Origin: Pseudomonadales bacterium
GTDB taxonomy: Bacteria; Pseudomonadota; Gammaproteobacteria; Pseudomonadales; Azotimanducaceae
Direction: 5' to 3'
Assembly: GCA_017642855.1 (NCBI GenBank)
Contig: JAEPOO010000003.1
Span: 62,001-126,000 of the forward strand
DNA length: 64,000 nt
Below the pieces are notes generated by a model. That model saw only the letters and a list, made by a program, of their open reading frames with translations, was not told the DNA's origin and made no database searches. Below, piece by piece: positions 27,732 through 37,356 of the stretch. Within the stretch, counting starts at the first letter, position 1. Every line of letters begins with the position of its first letter. The translations under genes were made by a program, and so were the position numbers.

Positions 27732-29660
27732 ATGACTCACCTATCTGTCAACCGACTGTGTGCTCTTTTCATTTTATTCTTGCTCGTTTCCTGCGGCGGT
27801 GGTTCTTCTGATTCATCTGAAAACATCGTCGTCGACCCACCAGAACCACCACAGGATGGCATTGCGGGGAGCGTTGCGGCGGGCATCAGCGGTGCACAGA
27901 TTTCTGTGCAGGACGCCAACGGAGAAGATGTGGTTGTCGCCAGTGGCAGAAATACAAACTCAAACGGCGTCTATCGGCTCGTTTTCTCCGAGTTCGAAAT
28001 TCTGGAAGGCATAACCGCACCCTTCATCCTGACATTGGATGGTTCGGGGGCAACCGCTGTCTGCGACTTCGATCAGGAAGGTGACAATGACTGCCTGACA
28101 CGAGAAGGAAACTTTGCAGCCTATGGCGAAACCTATAATCTCCCCGACGGGTTCACGCTGCGAGCGCTCGCACCGACTTACCCACCGGAATCGGATACCG
28201 GTGATCGTTTGATCAACGTTAACTTCAGTGCAGCAAGTGATCTTGCCGCGGCACTGGCGCTGGACCTTTCCAACGGTAATCCGCTGAACGCGAACACCGT
28301 CGAATTGGCCAATCGACAGGCCCTGGGTTTTGTTGAATTCACCTCTGGTTTATCCACCAGCGGCAGCGATATCAATTCAATCGACATGATCGATCTACCA
28401 ACGGTGACATCCACACCAACATCCGCACTCGCTCTCGCGTTGTTTTCCGCCTCCCTGCATGGACAGGTTGATATTGAATCCAGCAACGTGGCGGACTACC
28501 GCAGCGTGGTGGATCAAATGATCAGCCAGATAAACCCAACGGAAACAGGCAACCTTCGCGCTACTGGCACCTATCTTTCACGGGCGCTGAATGCTTTTAT
28601 CGTGGGAGGCACAAGCTATCAGTCCAGTTTGACCGTCCCATCACCCGTGCTGGCAGGCGCGCTTGCCTCACGCCAGGTATCCGTGCCACTGCTGGAGCAG
28701 ACAGGCAACGGCAATGTCAATATCGCGCTACCGGCAGATCCGAACAGCACCGACGCTTTAGACCGTGGTCGAACCATGATCAACCGGCTTTCAGAGGCCA
28801 TGGGTTCCACGCTTCTGGTTTCACCAACCATTGGTTTCGGGGGAACTGCTTCTGGTGCAGATCTCGTGTACTCGGACCAGGTAGGTCTCATCGCAACGCT
28901 GGTTTCCCAAGAGATGCGAACAACCATCGTGCAGTTGGATGATGCAATCACCGAAGCGGTTGCCAATGGTGAAACCGAACTCACGGGAACCAATGTTTCC
29001 GGCGTGCTGGAAGTTTCTGGAGACACAGTGACGCTGACAACGGTCACCTCTAGCACCAGCAACATTCAAACCGGAATCAGCATCAACATGACAGTTGCAT
29101 CAGGCACTCGAACGAACACCGGAAGCAGTGGCATTTTCGAAGCTGGTGAAATTACCATCAGCGTATCGCGCACACAGGACGATCTGACCACACAACAACT
29201 GTACACAGGAAGTCTTACACTTCAGATGACCAATGATGGCACCACAACTGACGTTTCAACGATTGATTACTCCGGCACCCTTCGAGCAACCAGCGGTCTG
29301 GAGTTCTCCGGGCATATCGCGCTCTCTCATCTCTCTCCTGGTGCCGCGGCACAAAGTGTCGGAACCTATGACACCCTATTCTCGTTTGTTGATGGCAGCC
29401 AACTTTCCATGTCCGGTAAGCTGGAAACCCAGATCGATCAGTACACGGTAACGTCAGGCGCCAGCACGATTATGGTGGATCTGATCACCAATATGATTAC
29501 GGATATGAACGCGACCCTGAACTTGCGTCTGGACAGCGACGCAAACGTCACTGGCGGCACACTGGTCGCAACAGAGCAAGAAGTCGGCACCCTGACTGCG
29601 GGGGGCATCGTTGAGTTTACAGACGATACGGCAACGAGCCTGCCATCACCGATCATCTAA
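27732..29660 (+). CDS. large lipoprotein of unknown function
   Basis: A 642-residue exported protein. A signal sequence ends in the lipobox LVSC (Cys21), followed by a Gly/Ser- and Pro-rich linker. Residues of about 40-140 look like a carboxypeptidase-regulatory or Big-like beta-sandwich ([28 protein letters not shown]). The rest is rich in Ser, Thr, Gly and Asn with repeated beta-strand patterns such as [18 protein letters not shown] do not recognise a named family. It is probably attached to the outer membrane. The next gene begins 2 nt after its stop. Confidence 0.8.
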   Translation: MTHLSVNRLCALFILFLLVSCGGGSSDSSENIVVDPPEPPQDGIAGSVAAGISGAQISVQDANGEDVVVASGRNTNSNGVYRLVFSEFEILEGITAPFILTLDGSGATAVCDFDQEGDNDCLTREGNFAAYGETYNLPDGFTLRALAPTYPPESDTGDRLINVNFSAASDLAAALALDLSNGNPLNANTVELANRQALGFVEFTSGLSTSGSDINSIDMIDLPTVTSTPTSALALALFSASLHGQVDIESSNVADYRSVVDQMISQINPTETGNLRATGTYLSRALNAFIVGGTSYQSSLTVPSPVLAGALASRQVSVPLLEQTGNGNVNIALPADPNSTDALDRGRTMINRLSEAMGSTLLVSPTIGFGGTASGADLVYSDQVGLIATLVSQEMRTTIVQLDDAITEAVANGETELTGTNVSGVLEVSGDTVTLTTVTSSTSNIQTGISINMTVASGTRTNTGSSGIFEAGEITISVSRTQDDLTTQQLYTGSLTLQMTNDGTTTDVSTIDYSGTLRATSGLEFSGHIALSHLSPGAAAQSVGTYDTLFSFVDGSQLSMSGKLETQIDQYTVTSGASTIMVDLITNMITDMNATLNLRLDSDANVTGGTLVATEQEVGTLTAGGIVEFTDDTATSLPSPII

Positions 29661-29662
29661 GC

Positions 29663-30124
29663 GTGAAGAAACGAGAAAGAACCGGCGTTATCTGCCTACA
29701 TCCTTCAGGGCAGTCACAACAACAGATTCTCGCGATTGAACTGGAGGATCCACTGTCACGAAAACGCTACTGGTCGTTACCGGGTGGAGCAATTGAACCC
29801 GGAGAAACACCGGCTGAAGGTGCGATCAGAGAAACCCTGGAGGAAACGGGCTACGAGGTAAAGCTGACTTCAGAGGTATTCACCAACCACTATCTGTTCC
29901 GATGGAACGGTGGCGTTTTTGACTGCTCAACCCACTGGTTTCTTGCAGAACTCGCGGATCGTGCAACCTTTGACGCACCAGCTATTGTGGACGACGCTGA
30001 CTATCTGCTCAGGACGGACTGGTTGGGCTGGCCCCGCTGCCGAGAACTCTTCCTGTACACCCGGGGCATATCCGAACCCCTGGATCACTTCCTACCGGTT
30101 AAAGCTCGTCGCCAGGCTGGTTAA
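29663..30124 (+). CDS. NUDIX hydrolase
   Basis: A 153-residue pyrophosphohydrolase. The Nudix box is complete at residues 42-64: Gly42, then Glu48, then Arg56-Glu57 with Glu60-Glu61 and Gly63. Substrates of the family include modified NTPs, ADP-ribose and other nucleoside diphosphate derivatives; none can be chosen here. It starts at GTG 29663, just after the lipoprotein gene, and overlaps the convergent CrtC-like gene by 26 nt. Confidence 0.9.
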   Translation: MKKRERTGVICLHPSGQSQQQILAIELEDPLSRKRYWSLPGGAIEPGETPAEGAIRETLEETGYEVKLTSEVFTNHYLFRWNGGVFDCSTHWFLAELADRATFDAPAIVDDADYLLRTDWLGWPRCRELFLYTRGISEPLDHFLPVKARRQAG

Positions 30125-31058
30125 GAAATTCTGAAAGGCCGTAACCGACTCGATCACCATCCAATGTGTATTCGGTCATCCCTTCCCCAATGTAGGTAAT
30201 CTGTTCCGAACGGCGATTCCTCAGCGGCACGAACCCTTTGACCTGCCCTTCGACCCGATGCTCACTGCCGTCATCCAGGGAAACCTGAGCTTTAAAGGCA
30301 CGATGAAAATTGGTCCCTTCTTCGTATTCAGCCTCAAGCTTTATGTCTTTTACCTGAATGAATTCTTCACCCCGATGGAACATGCCGCCGATCCTGTCAC
30401 CCACCACGGAAAGTACCATACCAAGGTCATCACCGAAATTGCCGGTGATCCAGCGATAAGACCTTATGGACTGCCAGTACCTGGGACCCCAGGAATGATC
30501 GCGTAATCCATGGCCATTGAAGTCGATGTCCGGCTCTCCCTCAATCTTGATAGAGCCACTCACGCGCATGTGCTGCTCGTAGTGTGCCCGTGCAAAATCG
30601 TTTCCGTCACCTGGTTCACCCACATGCCCGAAAAGAGGACCGACACCCTCATGGAACAGATCAATGTCTATCTTTCGAAACGGATTATTTTTGAACGCTT
30701 TGCCCGGATCCTGCATGTCTCTCGGATTCGCCATATGCAGAGCTGACCCCTGATAGGTGGTGCGGAGTTTTTCACCCGGCGCCAATACCTGAACCCTCGC
30801 ACCACCGGCGTTCCATTCATCGTTGTTGGAAATTTCCGGTTTCTTGTAGTTGAAGAAGGCAGAGCCATCGCTGTTGAAAACAATGACCGTCATTTCCGCA
30901 TAACCTTCGTTGGCCCGATTCCCCATGCGGATAAAACCACCCCGGTTGTTCTGCCGATCAAAGAAGTTGAAGTAAACAGACTCGTTGAAATTCTGTTCAG
31001 GACCCAGCGGGTGGGTGAAGTCATCTTCAGGCTTCACATTTCCAACTATCTTGACCAT
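30099..31058 (-). CDS. CrtC/AttH-like lipocalin-fold protein (DUF7064-type)
   Basis: A 319-residue protein of two beta-barrel-like halves. The segment [14 protein letters not shown] is the hallmark of the hydroxyneurosporene-synthase/AttH-like group, here in the form seen in proteins found with steroid or terpenoid degradation genes. No signal peptide is present. The enzymatic role, if any, is unknown. The start is ATG with AGGAGAC upstream (on the minus strand). It faces a divergent SIS-isomerase gene. Confidence 0.75.
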   Translation of the reverse strand: MVKIVGNVKPEDDFTHPLGPEQNFNESVYFNFFDRQNNRGGFIRMGNRANEGYAEMTVIVFNSDGSAFFNYKKPEISNNDEWNAGGARVQVLAPGEKLRTTYQGSALHMANPRDMQDPGKAFKNNPFRKIDIDLFHEGVGPLFGHVGEPGDGNDFARAHYEQHMRVSGSIKIEGEPDIDFNGHGLRDHSWGPRYWQSIRSYRWITGNFGDDLGMVLSVVGDRIGGMFHRGEEFIQVKDIKLEAEYEEGTNFHRAFKAQVSLDDGSEHRVEGQVKGFVPLRNRRSEQITYIGEGMTEYTLDGDRVGYGLSEFLNQPGDEL

Positions 31059-31145
31059 GGTCGTCTCCTATAAACGCTCAATCATGCTACATCAGCCACG
31101 GCATCAAGTATAATGACGCCTCTTCGCTTACCTCAGGTGCTCTTC

Positions 31146-31754
31146 ATGGACATCAAAGCTCGTATGCAGGACATTATTGCCAAGGAGGCTGCGGCCGTCG
31201 CCGCCATCCAGGTGACTGATGCTTTCGAACAGGCGGTCAATATCCTGTTGAACTGTCGAGGTAAAGTTATCACCACCGGCATTGGCAAAGCCGGGTACAT
31301 TGCACATAAGTTTGCTGCAACGCTATCTTCCACTGGTACGCCCGCGTTCTTCGTGCATCCTGCGGAAGCGGGTCATGGCGACCTCGGTATGTTGGACGAT
31401 GGCGATGCCGTTGTCGCTTTTTCCACCAGCGGCAAGTCCAACGAAGTGCTCGAGATGCTTGAAATCGTGCACAACCTCGGTGTTGATCACGTGATAGGCG
31501 TCACCTCACATACAGATGCGCCACTCCGAGAACTCAGTGAAGTGGTCCTCGATATGGGGCCTGACATCGAAGAACCCTGCCCTATCAATCTGACACCCAG
31601 CGCAACCATCGCCGTCATGCTGGCGATCAGTGATGCCATCGCACTCACACTCCTGGAGCTCAAGGGATTTACCAGAGAGGATTATCACGCGCGGCACCAT
31701 CGGGGTTACCTGGGTTCGATTTCAAGACCACGCGCCAAGTACAACGACGAGTAA
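31146..31754 (+). CDS. KpsF/GutQ-like SIS-domain sugar isomerase
   Basis: A SIS-domain protein similar to the catalytic half of D-arabinose-5-phosphate isomerases (KdsD, KpsF, GutQ). The blocks TGIGKAGYIAHKFAATLSSTGT, HPAEAGHGDLGML and FSTSGKSNEV are typical. It stops after about 202 residues, so the paired CBS domains of the usual 320-residue enzymes are absent. ATG 31146 is preferred, with an upstream ATG at 31113. It opens a tight operon with two folate enzymes and a lipoprotein; in that setting a role outside Kdo synthesis is possible. Confidence 0.85.
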   Translation: MDIKARMQDIIAKEAAAVAAIQVTDAFEQAVNILLNCRGKVITTGIGKAGYIAHKFAATLSSTGTPAFFVHPAEAGHGDLGMLDDGDAVVAFSTSGKSNEVLEMLEIVHNLGVDHVIGVTSHTDAPLRELSEVVLDMGPDIEEPCPINLTPSATIAVMLAISDAIALTLLELKGFTREDYHARHHRGYLGSISRPRAKYNDE

Positions 31755-31760
31755 CATCCG

Positions 31761-32639
31761 ATGCAAGTGATCGATCCTGCAGCCATAGCAGAAAACTACG
31801 TGAGCGACCTCAAATCGACGTTACAGGCGCTGGGCCGCAAGATTCATGTTGTGGGTTTTATCGCCACCGAAGACAAACCTTCGGTGGCCTACGCCAACGC
31901 AACGAAACGCGTTTTCCATGAAGCCGGATTTAACTACGAACTCAGACAGGTCCAGAGACTGCAGCTTGAGAGGGAGATCATTGCTGCCAACGAAGATCCA
32001 GATGTGCACGGCATCTTTATCTACTTCCCGGTTTTCGCGAATCAGGAGGACGACTATCTGAGAAACCTGGTGCATTACTCCAAAGACATTGAGGCAGGCA
32101 GCCTGTACTGGACCCGAAAACTCAGTGCCAATGATCGGATGGCCACCGAGGAGGGGGGTGGGAAGAAGGCACTCATACCCTGCACACCTCTCGCCATCGT
32201 CAAAATTCTGGATGATATAGGAGAGTACGGCAACGGCAATCGCCCGATTTCCGGAAAAACTCTTACGATCTTCAATCGGAGCGAAGTTATCGGACGCCCG
32301 CTTGCCGTCATGATGTCCAACGACGGCGCCAACGTTTACTCCTTCGATGAAAATGGGCCACTGCGATTCGTGAATGGCCAACCGGAAGAAACTTCCATCG
32401 ATCGCGCGCAAGCGCTTGCCCAGTCCAATATGGTTATTACCGGTGTTCCAAACAAAGCATTCCACGTGAACGCCGATGAAATTTCTGAGCATGCCGTCTG
32501 CGTTAACTTTTCGTCGGAGAAGAACTTCGCAGGTGCCGTCTCAGAGAAAGCACGCGTGTTCGTCCCTCGCGTCGGACCCATGACCGTTGCCATGTGCATG
32601 AGGAACACCATTCGTCTGTTTGGAAACTTTCACCAATGA
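31761..32639 (+). CDS. MTD1-type methylenetetrahydrofolate dehydrogenase
   Basis: Oxidises 5,10-methylene-THF to methenyl-THF. The 292-residue sequence follows yeast MTD1, the monofunctional NAD-dependent enzyme, more closely than FolD: note VHGIFIYFPVF, ALIPCTPLAIVKIL, FNRSEVIGRPLA, NDGANVYSFD, VITGVPN and the end GPMTVAMCMRNTIRLF. In FolD a catalytic Tyr-x3-Lys drives the cyclohydrolase step; here the segment is YANATK, with Thr in the Lys position. So it is likely to be a dehydrogenase only. The next gene, overlapping by 4 nt, can supply the missing cyclohydrolase. Confidence 0.88.
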   Translation: MQVIDPAAIAENYVSDLKSTLQALGRKIHVVGFIATEDKPSVAYANATKRVFHEAGFNYELRQVQRLQLEREIIAANEDPDVHGIFIYFPVFANQEDDYLRNLVHYSKDIEAGSLYWTRKLSANDRMATEEGGGKKALIPCTPLAIVKILDDIGEYGNGNRPISGKTLTIFNRSEVIGRPLAVMMSNDGANVYSFDENGPLRFVNGQPEETSIDRAQALAQSNMVITGVPNKAFHVNADEISEHAVCVNFSSEKNFAGAVSEKARVFVPRVGPMTVAMCMRNTIRLFGNFHQ

Positions 32640-33202
32640 CTGAGCTCATCAACCAGAAGCTGGGCGCCTATCTCGATCAGGTATCCGCCAAGAAGTCGAC
32701 GCCAGGTGGGGGCGCAGTCGCTGCGGTTATGGCAGCAGAAGCCTGCGCGCTTATGAATATGGTGGCCAACTTCACTAAGGGTGATGAATTCAGCGACGTT
32801 GTGACTGAAACAACCCAGACAATGGAAAGACTGATGGGTGAGGCGGAAGCTGACCAGGAGGCCTTTAAGTCCGTCATGAAAGCCTATCGCAGTGAGGGTG
32901 AGATGACGCCCGCGCTTATTGGAGCCGCAGAGGTTCCCGCACGGATTATCGATCTTTGCGTTTCTCGGCTGGATCACCTTGAGTTGCTCGCGACAAAGGG
33001 AAACAGCAACCTGATCTCAGATATCGCCATCGCCGCGCTGCTCTTCGATGCAGCAATAAAGTCCAGCGAGCTTAATGTCATGATCAACATCAGAGAACTT
33101 GACGAGCCGCCAGCAAAAATAGCCAGCGCACTCAAAGGACTGCCGGCCGCAACGACACGACTTCAATATATCGTTTCAACCATCAGAACCGGTCTTCAGT
33201 GA
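32636..33202 (+). CDS. FchA/FTCD_C family methenyl-THF cyclohydrolase or cyclodeaminase
   Basis: An all-helical protein of about 188 residues belonging to the formimidoyl-THF cyclodeaminase/cyclohydrolase family. The signature STPGGGAVAAVMAAEACALM lies near the N-terminus, followed by the helix with DQEAFKSVMKAY. In Methylobacterium FchA is the methenyl-THF cyclohydrolase, while in histidine degradation the relatives are cyclodeaminases. The ATG at 32636 overlaps the stop of the MTD1-type gene, and there are no hut genes here, which favours the cyclohydrolase role. Confidence 0.85.
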   Translation: MTELINQKLGAYLDQVSAKKSTPGGGAVAAVMAAEACALMNMVANFTKGDEFSDVVTETTQTMERLMGEAEADQEAFKSVMKAYRSEGEMTPALIGAAEVPARIIDLCVSRLDHLELLATKGNSNLISDIAIAALLFDAAIKSSELNVMINIRELDEPPAKIASALKGLPAATTRLQYIVSTIRTGLQ

Positions 33203-34422
33203 AGCAATTTGCGTCAATCCTGCTGACGGGTTTGCTTTCAGCCTGTACATCAATTGAGAACTCTACCGTACCCGCATCCACTTCTGCCGCTTCCGAAGAT
33301 ACACGGCATCGCATGGAGGAGGCGATCGCGACAAAGATTTTGAAAGACGTTCGGGAGGTATATATAACTTTGTCATCGAGCGCTCAGCCTTCTTATCTCA
33401 GCGACCAGATCCGTTTGTTCGAAACCAGCGTGGACCCTCGAATGACCAGCGAGCGAGTTCGCTTTGAAAAACGAATCCTAGACCATCTCCAGCTGCAATC
33501 GGATCTGTCCACATTCAGCAGCGGCTTCGAGCCATGGCTGCAGATGAAAACGACACGCGCCTGGGCGCTGGAAAAGTACCAGGATCTGATCAAGGGTGAG
33601 ATTAATCGTCTTGATCAGACCATCGCCGTGTTGTCCGGCGAGAATCCTGAAAGCTTTAATATCACACGCTACACAGGCGACCGGCGTGCTCAGGCGCAGT
33701 ACCCAGAAGACTCTTTTGAAGGCAGGCAGCGTTATCTGGATGCATTGGCAGATGCGATGCTTGAAGCTCAACTGGATTGGTACGACACGCTCGAGAATTA
33801 CAATGAAAGCGAGCTTGCGATCTTCGGTGCGCAAGATGACAGCGAAGAAAAGATGGAACAGATGTTCCGGTTTTCACCAGCCGGCTTAACCGTTAACCTC
33901 ACCAACGTCGATGACCTGCCTGAGTTCGAACTGAAAGCTGTGGCGGTTTACTACGGATTCCCCGGTATGCGCAGCATCAATCAGTCGTCCCCGGATTCTC
34001 TGAAACAGTTTTTGAGAATACCCGCCTACCCCTACGGCTGGGGCGCGTACATGGTGGAGAACATCGGCAACCGAGACACGGAAAACACCATCGACTACCT
34101 GCTGTTCAGCAGAATGCTCGCTGCCCTGGCGCTCGTGGACTTTAATGTGCACACAGGAAGCTGGGACAAAGTTCAGTCCGTTCAATACCTGTATGACACC
34201 CTGCCACTCTCCAGGCATCGCGTAGAATTGATGTTTAACGAGATCACCATTCAGCCAGGACACTTCGTCGCCACGATTGTTGGCAAATCAGAGTTCACTC
34301 GACTGCACCAGAGATGTCTCGACGAGGGGCGCGGTGATGTGTGCCATGGCGTTTTTAATCAACGGATCGTTGATTGGGGTCCGATACCCTTCCAGATGCT
34401 GGAAGACAGGTTGTTTCAGTGA
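33199..34422 (+). CDS. lipoprotein of unknown function
   Basis: A 407-residue predicted lipoprotein with lipobox LLSAC (Cys16) after a short signal. The mature part is largely helical at first (about 40-150) and then mixed; I recognise no family. It begins at GTG 33199, overlapping the FchA-like stop (GTGA), and so is the fourth gene of the SIS/folate operon. The 3' end overlaps the convergent nitrile hydratase accessory gene by 7 nt. Confidence 0.75.
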   Translation: MKQFASILLTGLLSACTSIENSTVPASTSAASEDTRHRMEEAIATKILKDVREVYITLSSSAQPSYLSDQIRLFETSVDPRMTSERVRFEKRILDHLQLQSDLSTFSSGFEPWLQMKTTRAWALEKYQDLIKGEINRLDQTIAVLSGENPESFNITRYTGDRRAQAQYPEDSFEGRQRYLDALADAMLEAQLDWYDTLENYNESELAIFGAQDDSEEKMEQMFRFSPAGLTVNLTNVDDLPEFELKAVAVYYGFPGMRSINQSSPDSLKQFLRIPAYPYGWGAYMVENIGNRDTENTIDYLLFSRMLAALALVDFNVHTGSWDKVQSVQYLYDTLPLSRHRVELMFNEITIQPGHFVATIVGKSEFTRLHQRCLDEGRGDVCHGVFNQRIVDWGPIPFQMLEDRLFQ

Positions 34423-34739
34423 TCGTGACCGTGCGGTCTCTCGTCAAACACAGTCGTACGTTCCGATAACTCATCTGATCGGCACACCTGTTTTTCTGCC
34501 AACAGCTGTATGAGTGCGCTCAGGAAGTGATCGAAATACTCATAGCCGCGCCCATCAGGTTGAGCATCATATTTCTCAATTTCAGCAATAAGATGCCCTC
34601 GGAATTCGTCCCAGCTATACAGTCCCTGCTCACAGAGCGCGCGCGCCATTCCGAACGCTCGTGTTTGCCAGGGTGCCTCAAAAACAATTTCACCGTTAGC
34701 CATTGGAGGTGTTGCCTTGCCCTCGAGTTCCATCGCCAT
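34416..34739 (-). CDS. nitrile hydratase accessory (activator, P14K-like) protein
   Basis: A 107-residue protein related to the N-terminal part of the nitrile hydratase beta subunit (FEAPWQTRAFGMARALCEQGLYSWDEFRGHLIAEI). In cobalt-type enzymes this kind of small protein binds the alpha subunit and assists metal insertion by subunit exchange. The C-terminus is rich in His and Asp (RPHGHDH), which could hold metal. The ATG at 34739 lies 4 nt after the alpha-subunit stop; a second ATG at 34733 is possible. It is the last gene of the operon. Confidence 0.88.
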   Translation of the reverse strand: MAMELEGKATPPMANGEIVFEAPWQTRAFGMARALCEQGLYSWDEFRGHLIAEIEKYDAQPDGRGYEYFDHFLSALIQLLAEKQVCRSDELSERTTVFDERPHGHDH

Positions 34740-34743
34740 GTGT

Positions 34744-35316
34744 CTACACCCGCTGAACGCCAATCATCGAATCACGGGTCACTCGTGTTTCGAGTTCTTT
34801 AAGGGACTTTCCTTCGATATCTTGCGGAGGCATTGGCAGAACCATATAACGGACTTCAGCGCTGCTGTCCCAGACACGGATCTCGATATCATCATCCAAT
34901 TCAACACCCATTTCGGTCAGCACCTCGCGAGGTTCGCTCACAATTCGGGCGCGATAGGCCGGGTCTTTGTACCACTTGGGTGGCAAACCAAGGACCCCCC
35001 AGGGATAACAAGAGCAAAGCGTACAAACCACCGCGTTGTGAATTTCAGGCGTGTTCTCAACGACAACAAGCTTCTGCACTTCGCCGCCTTCAAAGTTGTA
35101 ATCAGCAACAACCGCAGTTGCATCTTCCAGCAGCGACTTTTTGAATTCTGGTTCCAGCCAGGCACGAGCCACCAGGCGAGCGCCATTCATCGGACCGACG
35201 CGTTCACTGTAGCGATGAACGACCTCGTCAACTAACTCGCTGGTTAGAAGACCTTTTTCGATCAATAGCGATTCCAGGGCTTCCGCTCTCAGCGCTTGAG
35301 GCTTTGCATCAGACAT
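34744..35316 (-). CDS. nthA: nitrile hydratase alpha subunit, cobalt type
   Basis: Forms with the beta subunit the enzyme that hydrates nitriles to amides. From ATG 35316 it has 190 residues. The metal site is Cys98-Thr-Leu-Cys101-Ser-Cys103 followed by Tyr. Thr after the first Cys and Tyr after the last are the marks of cobalt-type enzymes, while iron types have Ser and Thr. The next segment WGVLGLPPKWYKDPAYR is conserved as well. The start overlaps the beta-subunit stop by 8 nt. A longer frame to 35475 is inside the beta gene and is rejected. Confidence 0.95.
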   Translation of the reverse strand: MSDAKPQALRAEALESLLIEKGLLTSELVDEVVHRYSERVGPMNGARLVARAWLEPEFKKSLLEDATAVVADYNFEGGEVQKLVVVENTPEIHNAVVCTLCSCYPWGVLGLPPKWYKDPAYRARIVSEPREVLTEMGVELDDDIEIRVWDSSAEVRYMVLPMPPQDIEGKSLKELETRVTRDSMIGVQRV

Positions 35317-35986
35317 CACTTTCCTCCAACGCAAGATAGGGCTCAAACAGATCCAGTGACACTGAAAAGCCTGCCTTATTCCAAAGCGCCTCGCTGGTGA
35401 ACCTGACGGTAAACAGATGCTGAGGATCTTCTCCTCGCCCGTGAGCCGCCGTGTCGGGATAAACCCATCCACCATGGCAGCTGATCACTTCACCAACCTT
35501 GTCCCGGGCATAGGCCGGAAGTCTGGTATGACCTGGAACCGAATCTTTAGATGTCCTGACACGATCGCCAACGCTAAAAAGGGGTTGGGTTTTAACAGAA
35601 CGCCGGGCACCGGGTTTGGCCGGCTTTTCACCTAAAGGATCTGGATCATCAGACGGATTTGCGGCAACGAGATCCGTGTCAGCACCCCCCATTTCCGCAA
35701 CTTTCTTTTCCAGTTCATCGCGCGACACAATGCCGGCTTCGACCAGCAGTGTTTCCAAGCCGCCCAACCATCGACCATAGTATCCATGGGTCAGGTATGC
35801 CTCCGGGGCAATTCTTTCCACGGCGTGCCGGAACTGGTCCGAGTGATACCAGGCACCGGCAACGCTCCCAGCGCCGACCATCGTGAAGACTGCACCTTCC
35901 CAACGTTCATGAAATACTTCGTCTTCGCCGGTTTTGTCTACTTTTCCGAAACCAGGTTTACCACCAAGGTCATGGACGCCATCCAT
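35309..35986 (-). CDS. nthB: nitrile hydratase beta subunit
   Basis: The 225-residue partner of the alpha subunit. The N-terminus is typical (MDGVHDLGGKPGFG). The C-terminal SH3-like barrel is seen in FSVGDRVRTS, HTRLPAYARDKVGEV and the ending around LFEPYLA. A strong AGGAGG lies six bases before ATG 35986, which settles the start. The beta-before-alpha order agrees with cobalt-type operons such as that of Rhodococcus rhodochrous J1. It starts 2 nt after the transporter stop. Confidence 0.94.
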   Translation of the reverse strand: MDGVHDLGGKPGFGKVDKTGEDEVFHERWEGAVFTMVGAGSVAGAWYHSDQFRHAVERIAPEAYLTHGYYGRWLGGLETLLVEAGIVSRDELEKKVAEMGGADTDLVAANPSDDPDPLGEKPAKPGARRSVKTQPLFSVGDRVRTSKDSVPGHTRLPAYARDKVGEVISCHGGWVYPDTAAHGRGEDPQHLFTVRFTSEALWNKAGFSVSLDLFEPYLALEESDV

Positions 35987-35988
35987 GA

Positions 35989-37356
35989 TCAACCTCCTGC
36001 AGATTTCGATTGTTTCGAATCCAGAGAATCACGAATCTTCTGGTACTGCGCTTCGTTGAGTTTGAATTGACTGAAAATCGCCGTGCCAATGATGTAACAA
36101 ACCAGCGGGAACAACGCATAAAGAGCCAGGAGTGCCGTCTTCGTGAGTTCAGTCTGCTCCTGATTCGGGGTAAAGCCAGAAGCACTGAGCACAAACCCCG
36201 TCAGCATAATGGTGATCCCGGTTGCGCTCTTCAGCACAAAGTTCCAGGTCGCAAAGTAGGTGCCCTCCTTTCGCTTACCGGTCCTGCACTCATCGTAGTC
36301 AATAACATCGGACTGGATAGAGGGCGCAACCACAGCGCCGCTGCCCGCCCCCAGCCCACAGATAACTGCGAGCACCGAGATCAAGGTGTCTGAACCTGAC
36401 TCGAGGAACCACATGCCGCCAAAACCAAATCCCGTCAGCAACATGGAGAACATCCACATGACTTTCTTCCCAATGCGCCGAGATAGTGGCACCCATAAGG
36501 GAACCGATAGGACCGAGGGAATCAAATAGAGAAGAATGTAAATCACCGTCTTCTCCGGTCGTTCCACCACATATTCGGCAACATAAGGTGTCAGGATGCC
36601 GATGGTGGCGGCCCCCAGGTTCTCGATAAAGAACACAATCAGAAGCAGCAGCGCATATCGATTCTTGATCACATCAGAGAATGCGGTGAACGGATTAGTC
36701 TCTCCGCGGCCCTGGTACTCCGGACGCTCTTTGATGTTGAGAAACATCCAAACAATGAGTGCAGCGGTAACCACGCCTGCTATCAATGTGATGACAAAAG
36801 CAATGTGTCGAGGATTATTTCCAACGATAAGCTGGTGCATCGCGACCAGAGCCAGAAGTGACCCTGAGTTCCAGATCATGTGACGCAGACCAAAAATTCG
36901 CGTGCGCTCGTGGTAGTTCGTGGAAAGCTCAGCACCCAGTGACGTATGGGGTACGTTGAATGCAGTCATCGAGGTGTAAAACATGATCACGGCTGTGGCC
37001 ATCCAGAACACAACTGCCGTTTCCGAGAGAGTCGGAGCGGCATTCCACATCATGTAAAAAGTTCCGCAGATAAACGGCACCGAGGCAATGATCCATGGTC
37101 TACGTCGACCCGCTCTGAAATTGGTCCGATCACTCAGATAACCCGCCAGCGGGTCAGTCACTGCATCCCAAATTCGCGAAACGCCAAAGATGACGCCCAT
37201 AATTGCAGGCGAAATTAGCAGGACATCGGTAGAAAACTTCATGAGATACAAGGTCACCATGAAGAACATGAATCCAACGCCTACCGTGGGCAGACTGTAA
37301 TTGATGATGGTACTTAGGGGCAGGACTTCCCCGTCTGAGTCAGCTGCTCTCCGCAA
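35989..37356 (-). CDS. GPH-family (MelB-like) cation:solute symporter
   Basis: A membrane transporter of about 455 residues with twelve hydrophobic segments. The signature of the glycoside-pentoside-hexuronide family is clear: DAVTDPLAGYLSDRTNFRAGRRRPW between TM2 and TM4, and the central VPHTSLGAEL. The start is uncertain. TTG 37356 overlaps the upstream gene by 17 nt; the frame is open to an ATG at 37509, but that would overlap by 170 nt. It is directly followed by the nitrile hydratase genes, so the substrate could be a nitrile, an amide or a conjugate; this is inference. Confidence 0.85.
   Translation of the reverse strand: MRRAADSDGEVLPLSTIINYSLPTVGVGFMFFMVTLYLMKFSTDVLLISPAIMGVIFGVSRIWDAVTDPLAGYLSDRTNFRAGRRRPWIIASVPFICGTFYMMWNAAPTLSETAVVFWMATAVIMFYTSMTAFNVPHTSLGAELSTNYHERTRIFGLRHMIWNSGSLLALVAMHQLIVGNNPRHIAFVITLIAGVVTAALIVWMFLNIKERPEYQGRGETNPFTAFSDVIKNRYALLLLIVFFIENLGAATIGILTPYVAEYVVERPEKTVIYILLYLIPSVLSVPLWVPLSRRIGKKVMWMFSMLLTGFGFGGMWFLESGSDTLISVLAVICGLGAGSGAVVAPSIQSDVIDYDECRTGKRKEGTYFATWNFVLKSATGITIMLTGFVLSASGFTPNQEQTELTKTALLALYALFPLVCYIIGTAIFSQFKLNEAQYQKIRDSLDSKQSKSAGG

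Noticed and set aside
31821..32492. Long minus-strand frame of 223 codons
   Set aside because: It is the antisense shadow of the MTD1-type dehydrogenase, whose motifs are clear over its full length.
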